From positions 30,554 to 94,553 of the forward strand of contig JBJORF010000002.1 of assembly GCA_046049545.1 (NCBI GenBank): a stretch of 64,000 nt of DNA. The letters run 5' to 3'. The notes beneath the pieces were generated by a model. The model did no database searches. It saw nothing but the letters and a program-made list of their open reading frames with translations, and was not told the origin of the DNA. Source of the DNA: Romeriopsis sp046049545. GTDB lineage: Bacteria; Cyanobacteriota; Cyanobacteriia; Leptolyngbyales; Leptolyngbyaceae. Position numbers and translations under genes: made by a program. This document shows, in pieces, positions 8,780 through 17,533 of this stretch (its first letter is position 1; every line of letters begins with the position of its first letter).

Positions 8780-9827
8780 GGCGTTGCTGATCGAGCCAAT
8801 CCAACAGCCGATTCCAGGCCCACCAGCGATCGGGATCGGCCCATTGGTGTTGGCATTGTTTACTGGCGACATAGCCGACATGACCGCCGTACTGGGTCAG
8901 CGTCAGGGCGATCGCCGGGTTCGCCTGGGCGAGCGTCGCGAGTTCCGCTGCGAGTTCGGGGGCAAAGAGGGGATCGTCGGCAGCGTAAAGCATGTAAGTG
9001 GGGCGGGCCAGTTCCGGCAGAAAGTAAATCGGACTGGTGGCGGCATAGTAGTCCTCCGTTGTCGCAAACCCTAAAGTCTGAATCACCAATTCATGGTCAA
9101 AGCCCCGAATCGTCTTCACCCGCGCGATCGCATCTGGGTCAAGACTGCCAGGGTGGGCCGCTGCAAGATTTTCTACCATGATCCGCAGTTGCTTGACGAT
9201 CGCCCGTTCGACAATCCGCCCCCGACGGCTCTGCTGCAAAATATCCAGGGAACGGTTCGACTCGATCGAGGGGCAAACCACCGCCCCGCCACCGAAATCC
9301 GCCGGATTCAAGCCCAAATCTGCGCCGCGCTCCTGGGCTGTCTTCACGCCCCACAGCGCCAATTGTCCGCCCAGCGAATAGCCGACAAACCAAAACGGCC
9401 CCGGATAGCCCATCGCCTGCGCTTGGGCCGCAATCCGCACAAAGTCTTCGCCTTCATAGATTCCATCACTGGTCAGTTCCGGGGACTGCTGCGCCGTCTG
9501 TCCATGGCCGCGCCAGTCGAACAGCACCACCCCGTACCCACGCGCGATCGCCTTGCGCCCCAGGATTTGCAAAAACCACTGATTGTCCAAGCTGCCTGTA
9601 ATTCCATAAGTCCCGACAATCGTGCCCCGCATGCCCCCCTGGGGCTGTGCCATCTGGCCAAAAATCGATGTCCCCTTGGCTCCCTGGAACACATGATCGC
9701 GGTAATCCGGTACGGGCAGCGCGATCGTCGATTCCCAGTTACGGCCCGCCCGCAACGCCACATAAACCGTCATCAGAAAGCCATTTTTCAATAGCCAGGG
9801 TGGGGAAAAACGCGGTAGCTCGGACAT
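8724..9827 (-). CDS. Alpha/beta hydrolase, YheT family
   Basis: Putative carboxylesterase of 367 residues in the YheT/ABHD1-3-like group. The nucleophile elbow is GYSLGG (about residue 170), the acid is in the YAADDPLF segment, and the histidine is in QYGGHVGYV, giving a complete Ser-Asp-His triad. A conserved FDWRGHGQ turn precedes the elbow. No signal peptide is evident. It is transcribed against manC, and their 3' ends overlap by 56 bases (8724-8779). The substrate is unknown. Confidence 0.87.
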   Translation of the reverse strand: MSELPRFSPPWLLKNGFLMTVYVALRAGRNWESTIALPVPDYRDHVFQGAKGTSIFGQMAQPQGGMRGTIVGTYGITGSLDNQWFLQILGRKAIARGYGVVLFDWRGHGQTAQQSPELTSDGIYEGEDFVRIAAQAQAMGYPGPFWFVGYSLGGQLALWGVKTAQERGADLGLNPADFGGGAVVCPSIESNRSLDILQQSRRGRIVERAIVKQLRIMVENLAAAHPGSLDPDAIARVKTIRGFDHELVIQTLGFATTEDYYAATSPIYFLPELARPTYMLYAADDPLFAPELAAELATLAQANPAIALTLTQYGGHVGYVASKQCQHQWADPDRWWAWNRLLDWLDQQRPTADPGTAAIPATASTPL

Positions 9828-10290
9828 AGAACAGCGATCGGCAGCGATGGGTGAAACGGCCCCACGATCGTAGTCCCAAAGGGTGCCCGATCGTGGGCCA
9901 TCATCGGAGAAATCTTAAAACAATCGGAAGAATCAATGATTCATTTTTGCGACAATGCTGCTTTTCAGTAACAATTTGAGATGATTTCAAGACTGGGCTA
10001 TAACCTTGAAAATCGCCTCTCAGCAGGGCTTTTGTCAAATGATTAAAATTTTTTCGGGGTCGATTTATTGCAGAAAATTCATCAAAGCAGTCAATTCTGG
10101 TGAGGCTTTAAATTACTTTGCATAACGTTTGCTTCCGAAACTGTCCCCTATAATTTGAGACAAAGCAACGCCTCGCCATAGGCACACCCAATCCTCATTA
10201 TTCCACCCTCGGGAGCCTTTTAACGGTCCTGTCTGCTCCCTGCAACCCCGTCTGTATCAATCGCTGTTTAACCAAAGATGGTCTTTACCC
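9828..10290. promoter_or_regulatory. 463-base gene-free leader region upstream of rpaA
   Basis: No convincing coding frame is seen on either strand. A consensus minus-10 hexamer TATAAT lies at 10149-10154, without a clear minus-35. Transcription from there would leave an untranslated leader of about 130 bases before the rpaA ATG. The AT-rich stretch 9940-10130 is the likely regulatory part. It also carries the promoter of the divergent YheT-like gene. Confidence 0.45.
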
Positions 10291-11016
10291 ATGCCCCGTA
10301 TTCTGGTTGTCGATGACGATATTGCCATTTCTGAACTGGTCGCTGTCAATCTTGAGATGGCGGGTTATGAAGTCATTCAAGGTGAAGATGGCATCAAAGG
10401 TCAGGCCCTCGCGTTACAGATGCAGCCCGACTTAATCATGCTCGACTTGATGTTACCCAAAGTCGATGGCTTCACGGTCTGTCAGCGTTTGCGCCGCGAC
10501 GATCGCACCGCCGACATTCCGGTGATCATGCTCACCGCCCTCGGTCAAACCAAAGACAAAGTCGAAGGTTTCAACTCCGGGGCCGATGATTACTTGACCA
10601 AGCCCTTTGAAGTCGAAGAAATGCTGGCGCGGGTGCGGGCCTTGCTACGTCGCACCGATCGCATTCCCCAAGCGGCCAAGCACAGCGAAATCCTCAACCA
10701 TGGCCCATTGACCCTGGTGCCCGAGCGCTTCGAAGCGATTTGGTTTGGCAAAACCGTTAAACTCACCCACCTCGAATTTGACCTCCTGCACTGCCTCTTG
10801 CAGCGGCATGGTCAGACCGTATCGCCCAGCGAGATTCTCAAAGAAGTCTGGGGCTACGACCCGAACGACGACATCGAGACCATCCGCGTCCATGTGCGGC
10901 ACCTGCGCACCAAGCTCGAACCCGATCCCCGCCATCCGCAGTACATCAAAACCGTCTACGGTGCCGGATATTGCCTCGAAATCCCCGTCGCCGCCGTTGA
11001 TGAATTAACCGCGTAG
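10291..11016 (+). CDS. rpaA: Response regulator RpaA (OmpR/PhoB class)
   Basis: Two-domain transcription factor of 241 residues. The receiver domain has the acidic pair VVDDD at the N-terminus, the phosphoacceptor Asp in LIMLDLMLPK, and the switch Lys in DDYLTKPFE. The C-terminal winged helix (about 140-235) includes LTHLEFDLLHCLL and the recognition segment IRVHVRHLRTKLE. The sequence, notably AISELVAVNLEMAGYEV and RIPQAAKHSEILN, matches RpaA as I remember it rather than RpaB. RpaA is the clock-output regulator that acts with the kinase SasA and the Kai oscillator. Orthology would need a tree. Confidence 0.88.
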   Translation: MPRILVVDDDIAISELVAVNLEMAGYEVIQGEDGIKGQALALQMQPDLIMLDLMLPKVDGFTVCQRLRRDDRTADIPVIMLTALGQTKDKVEGFNSGADDYLTKPFEVEEMLARVRALLRRTDRIPQAAKHSEILNHGPLTLVPERFEAIWFGKTVKLTHLEFDLLHCLLQRHGQTVSPSEILKEVWGYDPNDDIETIRVHVRHLRTKLEPDPRHPQYIKTVYGAGYCLEIPVAAVDELTA

Positions 11017-11050
11017 GGTGGCAATACCCACCGCGATCTCACGCCCTCCA

Positions 11051-11077
11051 CCCGATCGTTTAAGCGATCGGGTTTTT
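11051..11077 (+). terminator. Rho-independent terminator of rpaA
   Basis: An 8-base perfect stem (CCCGATCG at 11051-11058 with CGATCGGG at 11065-11072) and a 6-base loop are followed by five T. It lies 35 bases after the rpaA stop and abuts the stop codon of the convergent gene. The stem is built from the CGATCG core of HIP1. Confidence 0.85.
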
Positions 11078-11535
11078 CATGCCCAATTCTCTAATGTCGG
11101 ATCCTGCAAATCCGTCAACAAGCGGTCGAACTCACTGCGCGAAACCACGATCGGCCTCTCCGTATTTTCCACAGTATCGAATACAACTAGCTCCATCCCC
11201 AAATTCAGCGCGTAAAACTGGAATAGCAAGTCAATCAACCCGATCGGGCTCAGCGATAACGCGGACAAATCCATCCCAGCGAGAATCTTCGCGGCAACAT
11301 TTGCATCGGGGAATGCGTAGATTGCCGTTTTTTCTACGTGACTTTGTGTACGATGGTTAAGGGTGAAACTTACCCAAGCGTGATCGGGGCTTTGCAGGAC
11401 AAAATATTCCGGGTATCGGAATTTACCTGCAAGTTGTCGAAGTACGGGCACAAAAGTTTCCGTAATTTGACGCATTTCCGGATCGTTCGGGGCATCCTGA
11501 ACTAGAGCTTTGATCTGTTGATCGAGGTTCATCAT
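11077..11535 (-). CDS. Conserved hypothetical protein, 152 residues
   Basis: I do not recognise a named family. The 152-residue product is soluble, mixed alpha/beta, with no signal peptide, membrane helix or obvious catalytic motif. It starts MMNLDQQIKALVQDAPNDP. Codon use resembles its neighbours and nothing suggests a shadow frame. Its stop codon touches the T-run of the rpaA terminator, so the same hairpin may separate both convergent transcripts. The upstream gap 11536-11628 is shared with the divergent hetZ-like gene. Confidence 0.65.
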   Translation of the reverse strand: MMNLDQQIKALVQDAPNDPEMRQITETFVPVLRQLAGKFRYPEYFVLQSPDHAWVSFTLNHRTQSHVEKTAIYAFPDANVAAKILAGMDLSALSLSPIGLIDLLFQFYALNLGMELVVFDTVENTERPIVVSRSEFDRLLTDLQDPTLENWA

Positions 11536-11628
11536 CTACCGCTTCATTGTATTTAGTGCATTTTGTCTGACAGTCAGGGGTTTTCGCTCGATTTTGAAGT
11601 CATCTATGCCAAAATCTGAGAGTGGGTC

Positions 11629-12813
11629 TTGATTTACCAAACGTTAGAACCAACACGGGAAATCTGCCAACGAGTGGATACTATCTTCCAATTTCTGTTA
11701 GCGGAACTCAAACATGAGACGAAGGCTTCCGATCGGCACTGTCAGGCTGTGGCCGGACGATTGGCGGAGGAAGTCGATCGGATTTGTACCGAGAGTAAAC
11801 GCATTCAGGATTCGGGGGATGTAATGGAGTGGGCCTATGCCCTCGCCCGCCATCGCTTGCAGCAATGTCTTCATTATTATCGCCTCGGGTCGCGCCGGGG
11901 GCGGGTGGATTTGCACAGCACCTTGAGTGCCGTAGTCTACCGCTATATCAATCCGGCCAAGAGTCAGTACAGCTACCAAGCGCGGCTGACCTTGATTGAG
12001 GACTTTTTGCAAGGCTTTTATATGGAAGCGCTGAATGCATTTCGGCGTGAGACCAAATTGCCGACGGATTATTGTCCCAAGAGCCTGATGGAACTGGCCG
12101 AATACATGGCGTTCACGGAGCGCTATGGCAAACGCCGGATTCCGCTGCCCGGTCGGCGCAATCAACAGCTGATCATCCTGCGGGCCCAGACATTTTCGCA
12201 GCAGCAGCCGGGGGAAACCCTGGTGGACATGGAACAGGCAGCGGAAGGAGGCATGTCGGATAGCGACGACTCCTACAATGTGGCCTCGATCCAGCGCCTG
12301 CGTGAACAAATGGTGGCCCAGGACCAGGAGCCAGCGGAGGATTCGCTGCGCCATTCGGTGGTGCAGGAACTGATCGCCTATTTACAAGAGCGCAAGCAGC
12401 AAGATTGCATTGATTATTTCATGCTGCGCTTGCAGGACTTGCCCGCCAACGAGATTGAACAGATTTTGGGGCTGACTCCACGTCAGCGGGATTATCTTCA
12501 ACAGCGTTTTAAGTATCATTTGGTGCGATTCACCTTTACCCATCGGTGGGAATTGGTGCATCAATGGCTGGAGATTGACCTCGATCGTGATTTAGGTTTG
12601 CAGCCGAAGCAAATCGAACAGTTCGTCGCTCAGCTCACGGCCCAGCAACAAGCGCTGCTGAAGCTCAAAAAGGAAAAGCGTCCGGATCAGGAAATTGCCA
12701 AGGCGATCGGCTGTACGGCCAATCAAGTCCAGAAGCAATGGTTCAAAATTTTGGAACAAGCCTGGGAAATCCGTAACGAACAGTCCGGAGCAAGTAATCC
12801 CACGGATGAATAA
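11629..12813 (+). CDS. hetZ: HetZ-like protein
   Basis: A 394-residue protein that I match from memory to the HetZ family, which is required for early heterocyst differentiation in Anabaena but is also found in strains without heterocysts. Visible features: helical N-terminal half, a conserved RRGRVDLHSTLSAVVYRYI block near residue 90, and C-terminal helix-turn-helix-like blocks around LTPRQRDYLQQRFKYH and AIGCTANQVQKQWFKI that recall sigma-region-4/FixJ-like DNA-binding folds. The frame opens with TTG at 11629; a GTG at codon 17 is an alternative and no early ATG exists. A PatU-like gene follows after 12 bases, the order known for hetZ-patU. Confidence 0.75.
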   Translation: MIYQTLEPTREICQRVDTIFQFLLAELKHETKASDRHCQAVAGRLAEEVDRICTESKRIQDSGDVMEWAYALARHRLQQCLHYYRLGSRRGRVDLHSTLSAVVYRYINPAKSQYSYQARLTLIEDFLQGFYMEALNAFRRETKLPTDYCPKSLMELAEYMAFTERYGKRRIPLPGRRNQQLIILRAQTFSQQQPGETLVDMEQAAEGGMSDSDDSYNVASIQRLREQMVAQDQEPAEDSLRHSVVQELIAYLQERKQQDCIDYFMLRLQDLPANEIEQILGLTPRQRDYLQQRFKYHLVRFTFTHRWELVHQWLEIDLDRDLGLQPKQIEQFVAQLTAQQQALLKLKKEKRPDQEIAKAIGCTANQVQKQWFKILEQAWEIRNEQSGASNPTDE

Positions 12814-12825
12814 GGATTTACAACG

Positions 12826-13839
12826 ATGGATCACGCGATGAATTACGAAAGCGAGTCTGACAGCGTTGCGCGGCAGCGTATGTTTATTCGTTTAGTGCGT
12901 CACTTAGGATTAGATCTCGGTTTAGACCTAGGACTGGCGGATGTTGATTCCGAGCCCCTTGGGATTGAACGTTCATCGGAACCTTGGCTGAAGGCGCTGG
13001 ATTCATCGACATTCCCTTCGGAATATTCACTCAACTCAGGAGAGATACAGGCTGTGCAAGATCGTTTTTATGCACTGTTGAAACATCGTTTGCAGAGCGA
13101 GATTCAGCTCAACCCCCCGCTCTTCCCCTGGGAGCAGTCGATGGTCGAATATCAGGACGATGTGCCTGAAACTATTGCTGCTGCTGGTATTGATTTGCGA
13201 TCGTTGTGGTTGGCGCAACTGCGTCGGCTCGCCTTACCCGTGACGTTGCCCGATGCGGTGTTGGCCCAGTTGTTGACCCAATGCCAAGCGCTGATGCAGC
13301 AACCGCTGCGCGAAGGGGCGAAGTTGGTTCAGGCGGTGGAAGCCCTCTTCCCCGGCGAACTGCGGGCGCTCAATCAGATGGCAGGTATGGTGATGGTGTC
13401 CCCGGCCCGATCGGGGTATGCCAGCTTGCAGGAAAAGTTGGGTGGCGATTTTGCCCTCGACTATGATGCGGCGCAACCGACCCAGCAGATGGTGCTGTCG
13501 CTGTTGGCGGCGCGGGAGATCTTCAATGCCTTGCGCTTGAAGGTATCGGCGGCGCAACCGATGCAGCGCTACGAATGGGCGACGGATGCAGGTGTGCTGG
13601 TGCTGCAAACGCACTATCGGATCGATGCGACGGGTGTGAGCACCCTACGGGTTGAGGCGATGGTGCCCTGCGGCAGTCAGTTGGAATTGCGCGGGGCGGA
13701 TCGCCGATCGCTCGCGGAGTCCCAGGATGCGGGTCAGCTGACGGTTGAGTTAAGTGATTTGGATGTCCGCGCGTCGCTGACTTTGACGGTGCGCTTGGGC
13801 GATGATACGTTGACGTTTGCGATCCAGCCGGAAGCTTAG
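12826..13839 (+). CDS. PatU-like protein
   Basis: A 337-residue protein just downstream of the HetZ-like gene. By position and by the block LQSEIQLNPPLFPWE (about residues 90-104), followed later by AVEALFPGELRALNQMAG, it resembles the PatU/PatU3 family that modulates heterocyst pattern in Anabaena. In that genus patU is split into patU5 and patU3; here it is a single frame. The N-terminal 60 residues are variable with a short GLDLGLDLGL repeat. No enzymatic motif is seen. A second in-frame ATG lies four codons in. Confidence 0.65.
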   Translation: MDHAMNYESESDSVARQRMFIRLVRHLGLDLGLDLGLADVDSEPLGIERSSEPWLKALDSSTFPSEYSLNSGEIQAVQDRFYALLKHRLQSEIQLNPPLFPWEQSMVEYQDDVPETIAAAGIDLRSLWLAQLRRLALPVTLPDAVLAQLLTQCQALMQQPLREGAKLVQAVEALFPGELRALNQMAGMVMVSPARSGYASLQEKLGGDFALDYDAAQPTQQMVLSLLAAREIFNALRLKVSAAQPMQRYEWATDAGVLVLQTHYRIDATGVSTLRVEAMVPCGSQLELRGADRRSLAESQDAGQLTVELSDLDVRASLTLTVRLGDDTLTFAIQPEA

Positions 13840-14015
13840 ATCGAGTTGGCTTGGCGATCGTGATTCGCGATCGGGCGATCGCGATTGTTGAGTGATGTGC
13901 TAGACCGATCGGTTTTCTCAATTCTCCTGTTAATTGCATGATGCTCTGCTGCGTTGTGGTCTCCCGAGGGCCGATCGTGGTGGGGCATTTTTGTGTGGTG
14001 GCGATGATCGGGGTT

Positions 14016-14042
14016 GGTGGGTTCCGCGTTGCTCTACCCACC
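14016..14042. repeat. Palindromic intergenic repeat (GGTGGGT/ACCCACC)
   Basis: An imperfect hairpin with a 7-base stem (GGTGGGT 14016-14022, ACCCACC 14036-14042), followed by CTACG. A related shorter form (TAGGGTGG...CCCACC) lies just after the rpaA stop at 11014-11032. Such GTAGGGTGGG-type palindromes recur between genes in many bacterial genomes. With only two divergent copies here, mobility cannot be judged. Confidence 0.4.
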
Positions 14043-14089
14043 CTACGGGGGACTATCATGGTGGTTGGCGCGATCGGACTTCCCAATTT

Positions 14090-16459
14090 ATGTTTTCGTC
14101 TCGTTTTGCTTGGACTGCGCGGCTGCGGCAAATGACTCCGGTGGTGCGTGAGCCGTCGGAGAGCTCTTGGCTGTTGCGGCTGTTGGCGCAGGGGCTGGTG
14201 ACGATCGGGATTTTGGCGACGGATACGGCGGCGGAGACGACGATGGCGCTGTGGGCGGTGCCGTTGAGTTTTTTGGGGGCTTATTGGAGTTGGCGAAATC
14301 GCGATCAGCGCAATGTGACGGTGAAGTTTTTGCTGGCGATCGGGATGATGGTCGCGCTGGTGCTGTTTTTTCGGAATCTGATTTTTGGTGGGCTGAATGA
14401 TACGCGGCTGACGTTGGCGGAGTTGTTGATTCAGGTGCAGGTGCTGCACAGCTTTGATCTGCCGCGTCGCAAGGATCTTGGCTATTCGATGGTGATTGGT
14501 CTGATTTTAGTCAGTGTGGCTTCGACGTTGAGTCAGACGATGGTGTTTGGGTTGTGGTTGCTGTTGTTTTTAGCGATCGCGTTGCCCGTTTTGGTGATGG
14601 ATTATCGATCGCGGTTGGGGCTGAAACATTGGGCCTGGACGGCGGCAAATAAAACTCAACGCTGGCGCGGTTTGCCGTTGCTGTTTGTGACGATCGTCGC
14701 GTTGGGGTTAGTGCTATTTGCGGTGATGCCGCGTTTGCCGGGGTATCAGATCCAAACGTTCCCGATGAGTTCGCAAATCGAGACGCAGCAGGAGTTTGAC
14801 CAGGAACAGGTGCTGAATCCGGGCTATATTGGACGCGGAAAAGGCAATGTGCCGGGCACTCGTCCGGGCCGGGGAACCGCGCCGGAGACGGGCAAAGGCG
14901 AAATTGATGACACGTTTTATTATGGGTTTAATACCAAGATTAATCAAAATCTGCGTGGCAAAATGACGGAAAAAGTCCTGATGCGAGTGCGATCGCAGGC
15001 GGAGGGTTTCTGGCGGGTGATGGCCTTCGATCGCTACACGGGCCAGGGCTGGGAGGTATCGCGCAATGAGCAGACCGATACGCTGACCCGCACGGCTTGG
15101 AGCTATCAGTTCTATCCGCCGAAGTGGAACAGCATTAATCGCACGAAGCGGGTGGTGCAGACCTATACGATGGTGGCGGATTTGCCGAATGTGATTCCGG
15201 CGATGACGGAGCCGAAGGAAGTCTACTTTCCGACGAAGGAGATTGCCATCGATCGGGAAGATGGGCTGCGATCGCCCGTGGCGTTGACGGAAGGATTAAC
15301 TTATACCGTTGTCTCCGATGTGCCTTTCCGCGATCGCAATCTCCTGCAAAAAGCCCGCAGCATCTACACGCCAAAATTAGTCAACGCTGCGGCCAAAAAT
15401 CCCTACGCCCAAATCGACCCCGCACTCAAAGCGAAACTGGCAAAACTCGCTGGAGAAATGCTTGCCCAGGCAAATAGCCCCATTACCAGTGACTACGAAA
15501 AAGCCCTGTACCTGGCCCAGGCAGTGAAGCAACGCTATCAGATCCAAATGGATTTGCCATTTCTGGACGACAAAGAAGATCTGGTGGATGCCTTTTTCTT
15601 CAAATACAAAGGCGGCTATCCTGATCACTTCGCCACGGCCTACACCATGCTGCTGCGCTCGATCGACCTCTCAGCGCGTCTGGTCACGGGGTTTTCCCCC
15701 GGTCAGTTCAACCCGTTCACGGGCTACTACGTGGTGAAAAATACTGATGCCTACGCCATGACGGAGGTGTATTTCCACAAGCACGCCTGGATGACCTTCG
15801 ACCCGTTGCCCGGTCATCCGCTGATGCCGCCAACGCCGGAAGAATATCAGCCTTTCAGTGCGCTCAAGGCTTTCTGGCAGTGGGTGGCGGGTTGGCTACC
15901 GTCGCCAGTGACGGGCTGGTTGAGTTGGGTGTTTGGGGGGGTGGTGACATTTTTGGCGGGGTTGATTGGCGGCTTTTTGCGGCTGTTTTGGCAGGGCTGG
16001 TGGGGCTGGTTTTTGGGGATTATCAGCGCGATCGGTTTGGCCCTAGCGGGGTGGCTCCTGTGGCTGGGCTATCAGCGCTGGCGTTACCGTCGGCAGTTGC
16101 AGCGGTTGGAGCCGATGGCGCGGCTGTATCAAGAATTTGTCGATTGGGTGGCAACTCAAGGCATCCCCAAGCATCCTGCCCAAACCCCGAACGAGTATGC
16201 ACGTCGGTTAGGGCAACGCGGCTTTTTAGTGGGGCAGATGGCTCCTCAAGCAATTACCCAGGCTTATCTGGGCTGGCGCTACGGGGGACAAATCCCGGCG
16301 GATCTGCGATCGCTCCAGCAATCCCTGCGCCACATGCAGCGCCAGCGCCGTCAGCAAGCTATCCAACAGTTGCCCCAAACTCTCATGCGGCAATTCCAGC
16401 AGCAGCGGCGGCGCTGGTCAATGCGAAGAATTCCGGGTCGAAAAATCGCTCTAAAATAA
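14090..16459 (+). CDS. TgpA-like membrane protein with degenerate transglutaminase domain
   Basis: A 789-residue protein of the DUF3488 / transglutaminase-like / DUF4129 architecture. It has several N-terminal membrane helices (to about residue 230), a large periplasmic domain, a C-terminal membrane segment (about 620-665) and a cytoplasmic tail with the DUF4129-type QTPNEYARRL motif. Family transglutaminase domains use Cys-His-Asp. Here the cysteine position in GGY-x-D-H-F is proline (about 511) and the histidine position is tyrosine (about 555); the aspartate in WMTFDP remains. It is probably not catalytic. The start was placed at the ATG at 14090 because the 52 codons upstream are not protein-like. 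Confidence 0.85.
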   Translation: MFSSRFAWTARLRQMTPVVREPSESSWLLRLLAQGLVTIGILATDTAAETTMALWAVPLSFLGAYWSWRNRDQRNVTVKFLLAIGMMVALVLFFRNLIFGGLNDTRLTLAELLIQVQVLHSFDLPRRKDLGYSMVIGLILVSVASTLSQTMVFGLWLLLFLAIALPVLVMDYRSRLGLKHWAWTAANKTQRWRGLPLLFVTIVALGLVLFAVMPRLPGYQIQTFPMSSQIETQQEFDQEQVLNPGYIGRGKGNVPGTRPGRGTAPETGKGEIDDTFYYGFNTKINQNLRGKMTEKVLMRVRSQAEGFWRVMAFDRYTGQGWEVSRNEQTDTLTRTAWSYQFYPPKWNSINRTKRVVQTYTMVADLPNVIPAMTEPKEVYFPTKEIAIDREDGLRSPVALTEGLTYTVVSDVPFRDRNLLQKARSIYTPKLVNAAAKNPYAQIDPALKAKLAKLAGEMLAQANSPITSDYEKALYLAQAVKQRYQIQMDLPFLDDKEDLVDAFFFKYKGGYPDHFATAYTMLLRSIDLSARLVTGFSPGQFNPFTGYYVVKNTDAYAMTEVYFHKHAWMTFDPLPGHPLMPPTPEEYQPFSALKAFWQWVAGWLPSPVTGWLSWVFGGVVTFLAGLIGGFLRLFWQGWWGWFLGIISAIGLALAGWLLWLGYQRWRYRRQLQRLEPMARLYQEFVDWVATQGIPKHPAQTPNEYARRLGQRGFLVGQMAPQAITQAYLGWRYGGQIPADLRSLQQSLRHMQRQRRQQAIQQLPQTLMRQFQQQRRRWSMRRIPGRKIALK

Positions 16460-16504
16460 ATCTCAGTAAAATGAGGGAATCGTTTCAAATCCTGTGGTTG
16501 GGCT

Positions 16505-17377
16505 ATGTTTCAACGCTTGCTGATCTGTACTGATCTGAATGACGGTTTGCAACAATTGGGCCGATCGATCGCCAGTTTCGCGGCGATCGGGGTGCAGCAT
16601 ATTACGTTCCTCAGTAGTAAACCGATCGAAGAAACCAAGGGTGTGCCCCGGCTCGAAGCTAGCGAAATTGCCAAAGTCAAAGCGGCGGTTCAGCACTGGC
16701 TGCCGGAGACCTTGCCGATCGCCGTTGACATCGAAGTGCAGATGGGCCGCGCGACGGATGTGATTTTGGCGGTGGCAGCGCAGTCCCAGGCGGATCTGAT
16801 TGTGCTGGGTACCGCGAGTAAAACGAATCTGAATGAAAAACTCTTCGGCAGTACGACGATCGATCTGGCGAAAAAAACGACGATTCCGCTGCTAATTTTT
16901 CGCCCCCAATTGCTCGATGTGATGACCCGTGAGGAACTGGATCTCCGCTGCGGTGAGCTCTTCCAGCGCTTGCTGATTCCCTATAACGGCAGTCCAGCGG
17001 CGCAGCATATCGTCGATCGGGTCGTGGCGCTGAATCAACCGCAAGGCACCGTTGGGCGCGCTACCCTTTGCTGGGTGAATGCCGATCGTAACTGGCTCTC
17101 CCTGCCGGAAACGGAGCAAGCGGCCCAAATCGAGCAACAACTGACCCCCGCTGAGACAAAGCTGCAAGCAGCGCAGATTACTAGCGATCGGGCGGTGCAT
17201 CAGGGCAGTGCGCTCCAAGGGATCTTGGCGACGGCGCGGGAAGCGGACATTACCGCGATCGCCATTGCCTCCAATAGCCTGGGGACGCTGTTGGAATGGA
17301 CGACACCCAGTCTGACGGGGGATTTGATCCGGCAGAGTTGGTATCCGCTGTTGTTCTTCCCGCAGCCTGCTAAATAA
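16505..17377 (+). CDS. Tandem universal stress protein (two USP domains)
   Basis: A cytoplasmic protein of 290 residues with two USP folds in tandem. The first runs over residues 1-140, starting RLLICTDLND and carrying the ATP-site segment VLGTASKTN then GSTT. The second runs over 160-288, starting RLLIPYNGSPAA, and lacks an obvious G-x2-G-x9-G nucleotide loop, so it is probably regulatory. Its last codons lie inside a 17-base tandem repeat. It begins 45 bases after the TgpA-like gene on the same strand, possibly co-transcribed. The physiological role is unknown. Confidence 0.88.
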   Translation: MFQRLLICTDLNDGLQQLGRSIASFAAIGVQHITFLSSKPIEETKGVPRLEASEIAKVKAAVQHWLPETLPIAVDIEVQMGRATDVILAVAAQSQADLIVLGTASKTNLNEKLFGSTTIDLAKKTTIPLLIFRPQLLDVMTREELDLRCGELFQRLLIPYNGSPAAQHIVDRVVALNQPQGTVGRATLCWVNADRNWLSLPETEQAAQIEQQLTPAETKLQAAQITSDRAVHQGSALQGILATAREADITAIAIASNSLGTLLEWTTPSLTGDLIRQSWYPLLFFPQPAK

Positions 17378-17417
17378 TCGCGCTGGCTAAATAATCGTGT
17401 CGGCTAAATAATCGCGC
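17367..17417. repeat. Three tandem 17-base repeats over a stop codon
   Basis: Three consecutive copies of GCTAAATAATCGYGYYG at 17367-17383, 17384-17400 and 17401-17417 differ at a few positions near their ends. The first copy contains the TAA stop of the USP gene, and each copy repeats the same TAA, so the stop is effectively triplicated. It looks like slippage duplication of the gene end. Confidence 0.85.
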
Positions 17418-17533
17418 CGATCGTGACTCCAAAAATTCGATTATCCTGGGAAAGCGTGCTTTTCGCCCGCCAGCGCTTTTTTGTTTAAGCCTGTCCCCCA
17501 TTCTCGTGTCTGAACTTTTGAGTAGGTAGAACT

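Noticed and set aside
13523..14449. 308-codon minus-strand frame rich in Arg, His, Pro and Gln
   Set aside because: It overlaps the patU-like and TgpA-like genes antisense, and its composition is that of a shadow frame.
15880..16533. 217-codon plus-strand frame overlapping the TgpA-like and USP genes
   Set aside because: Out of frame with both real genes, Gly/Ala/Arg-rich and without family resemblance.
17367..17417. Possible CRISPR-like repeat array
   Set aside because: Repeats are only 17 bases, directly adjacent without spacers, and there are no cas genes.
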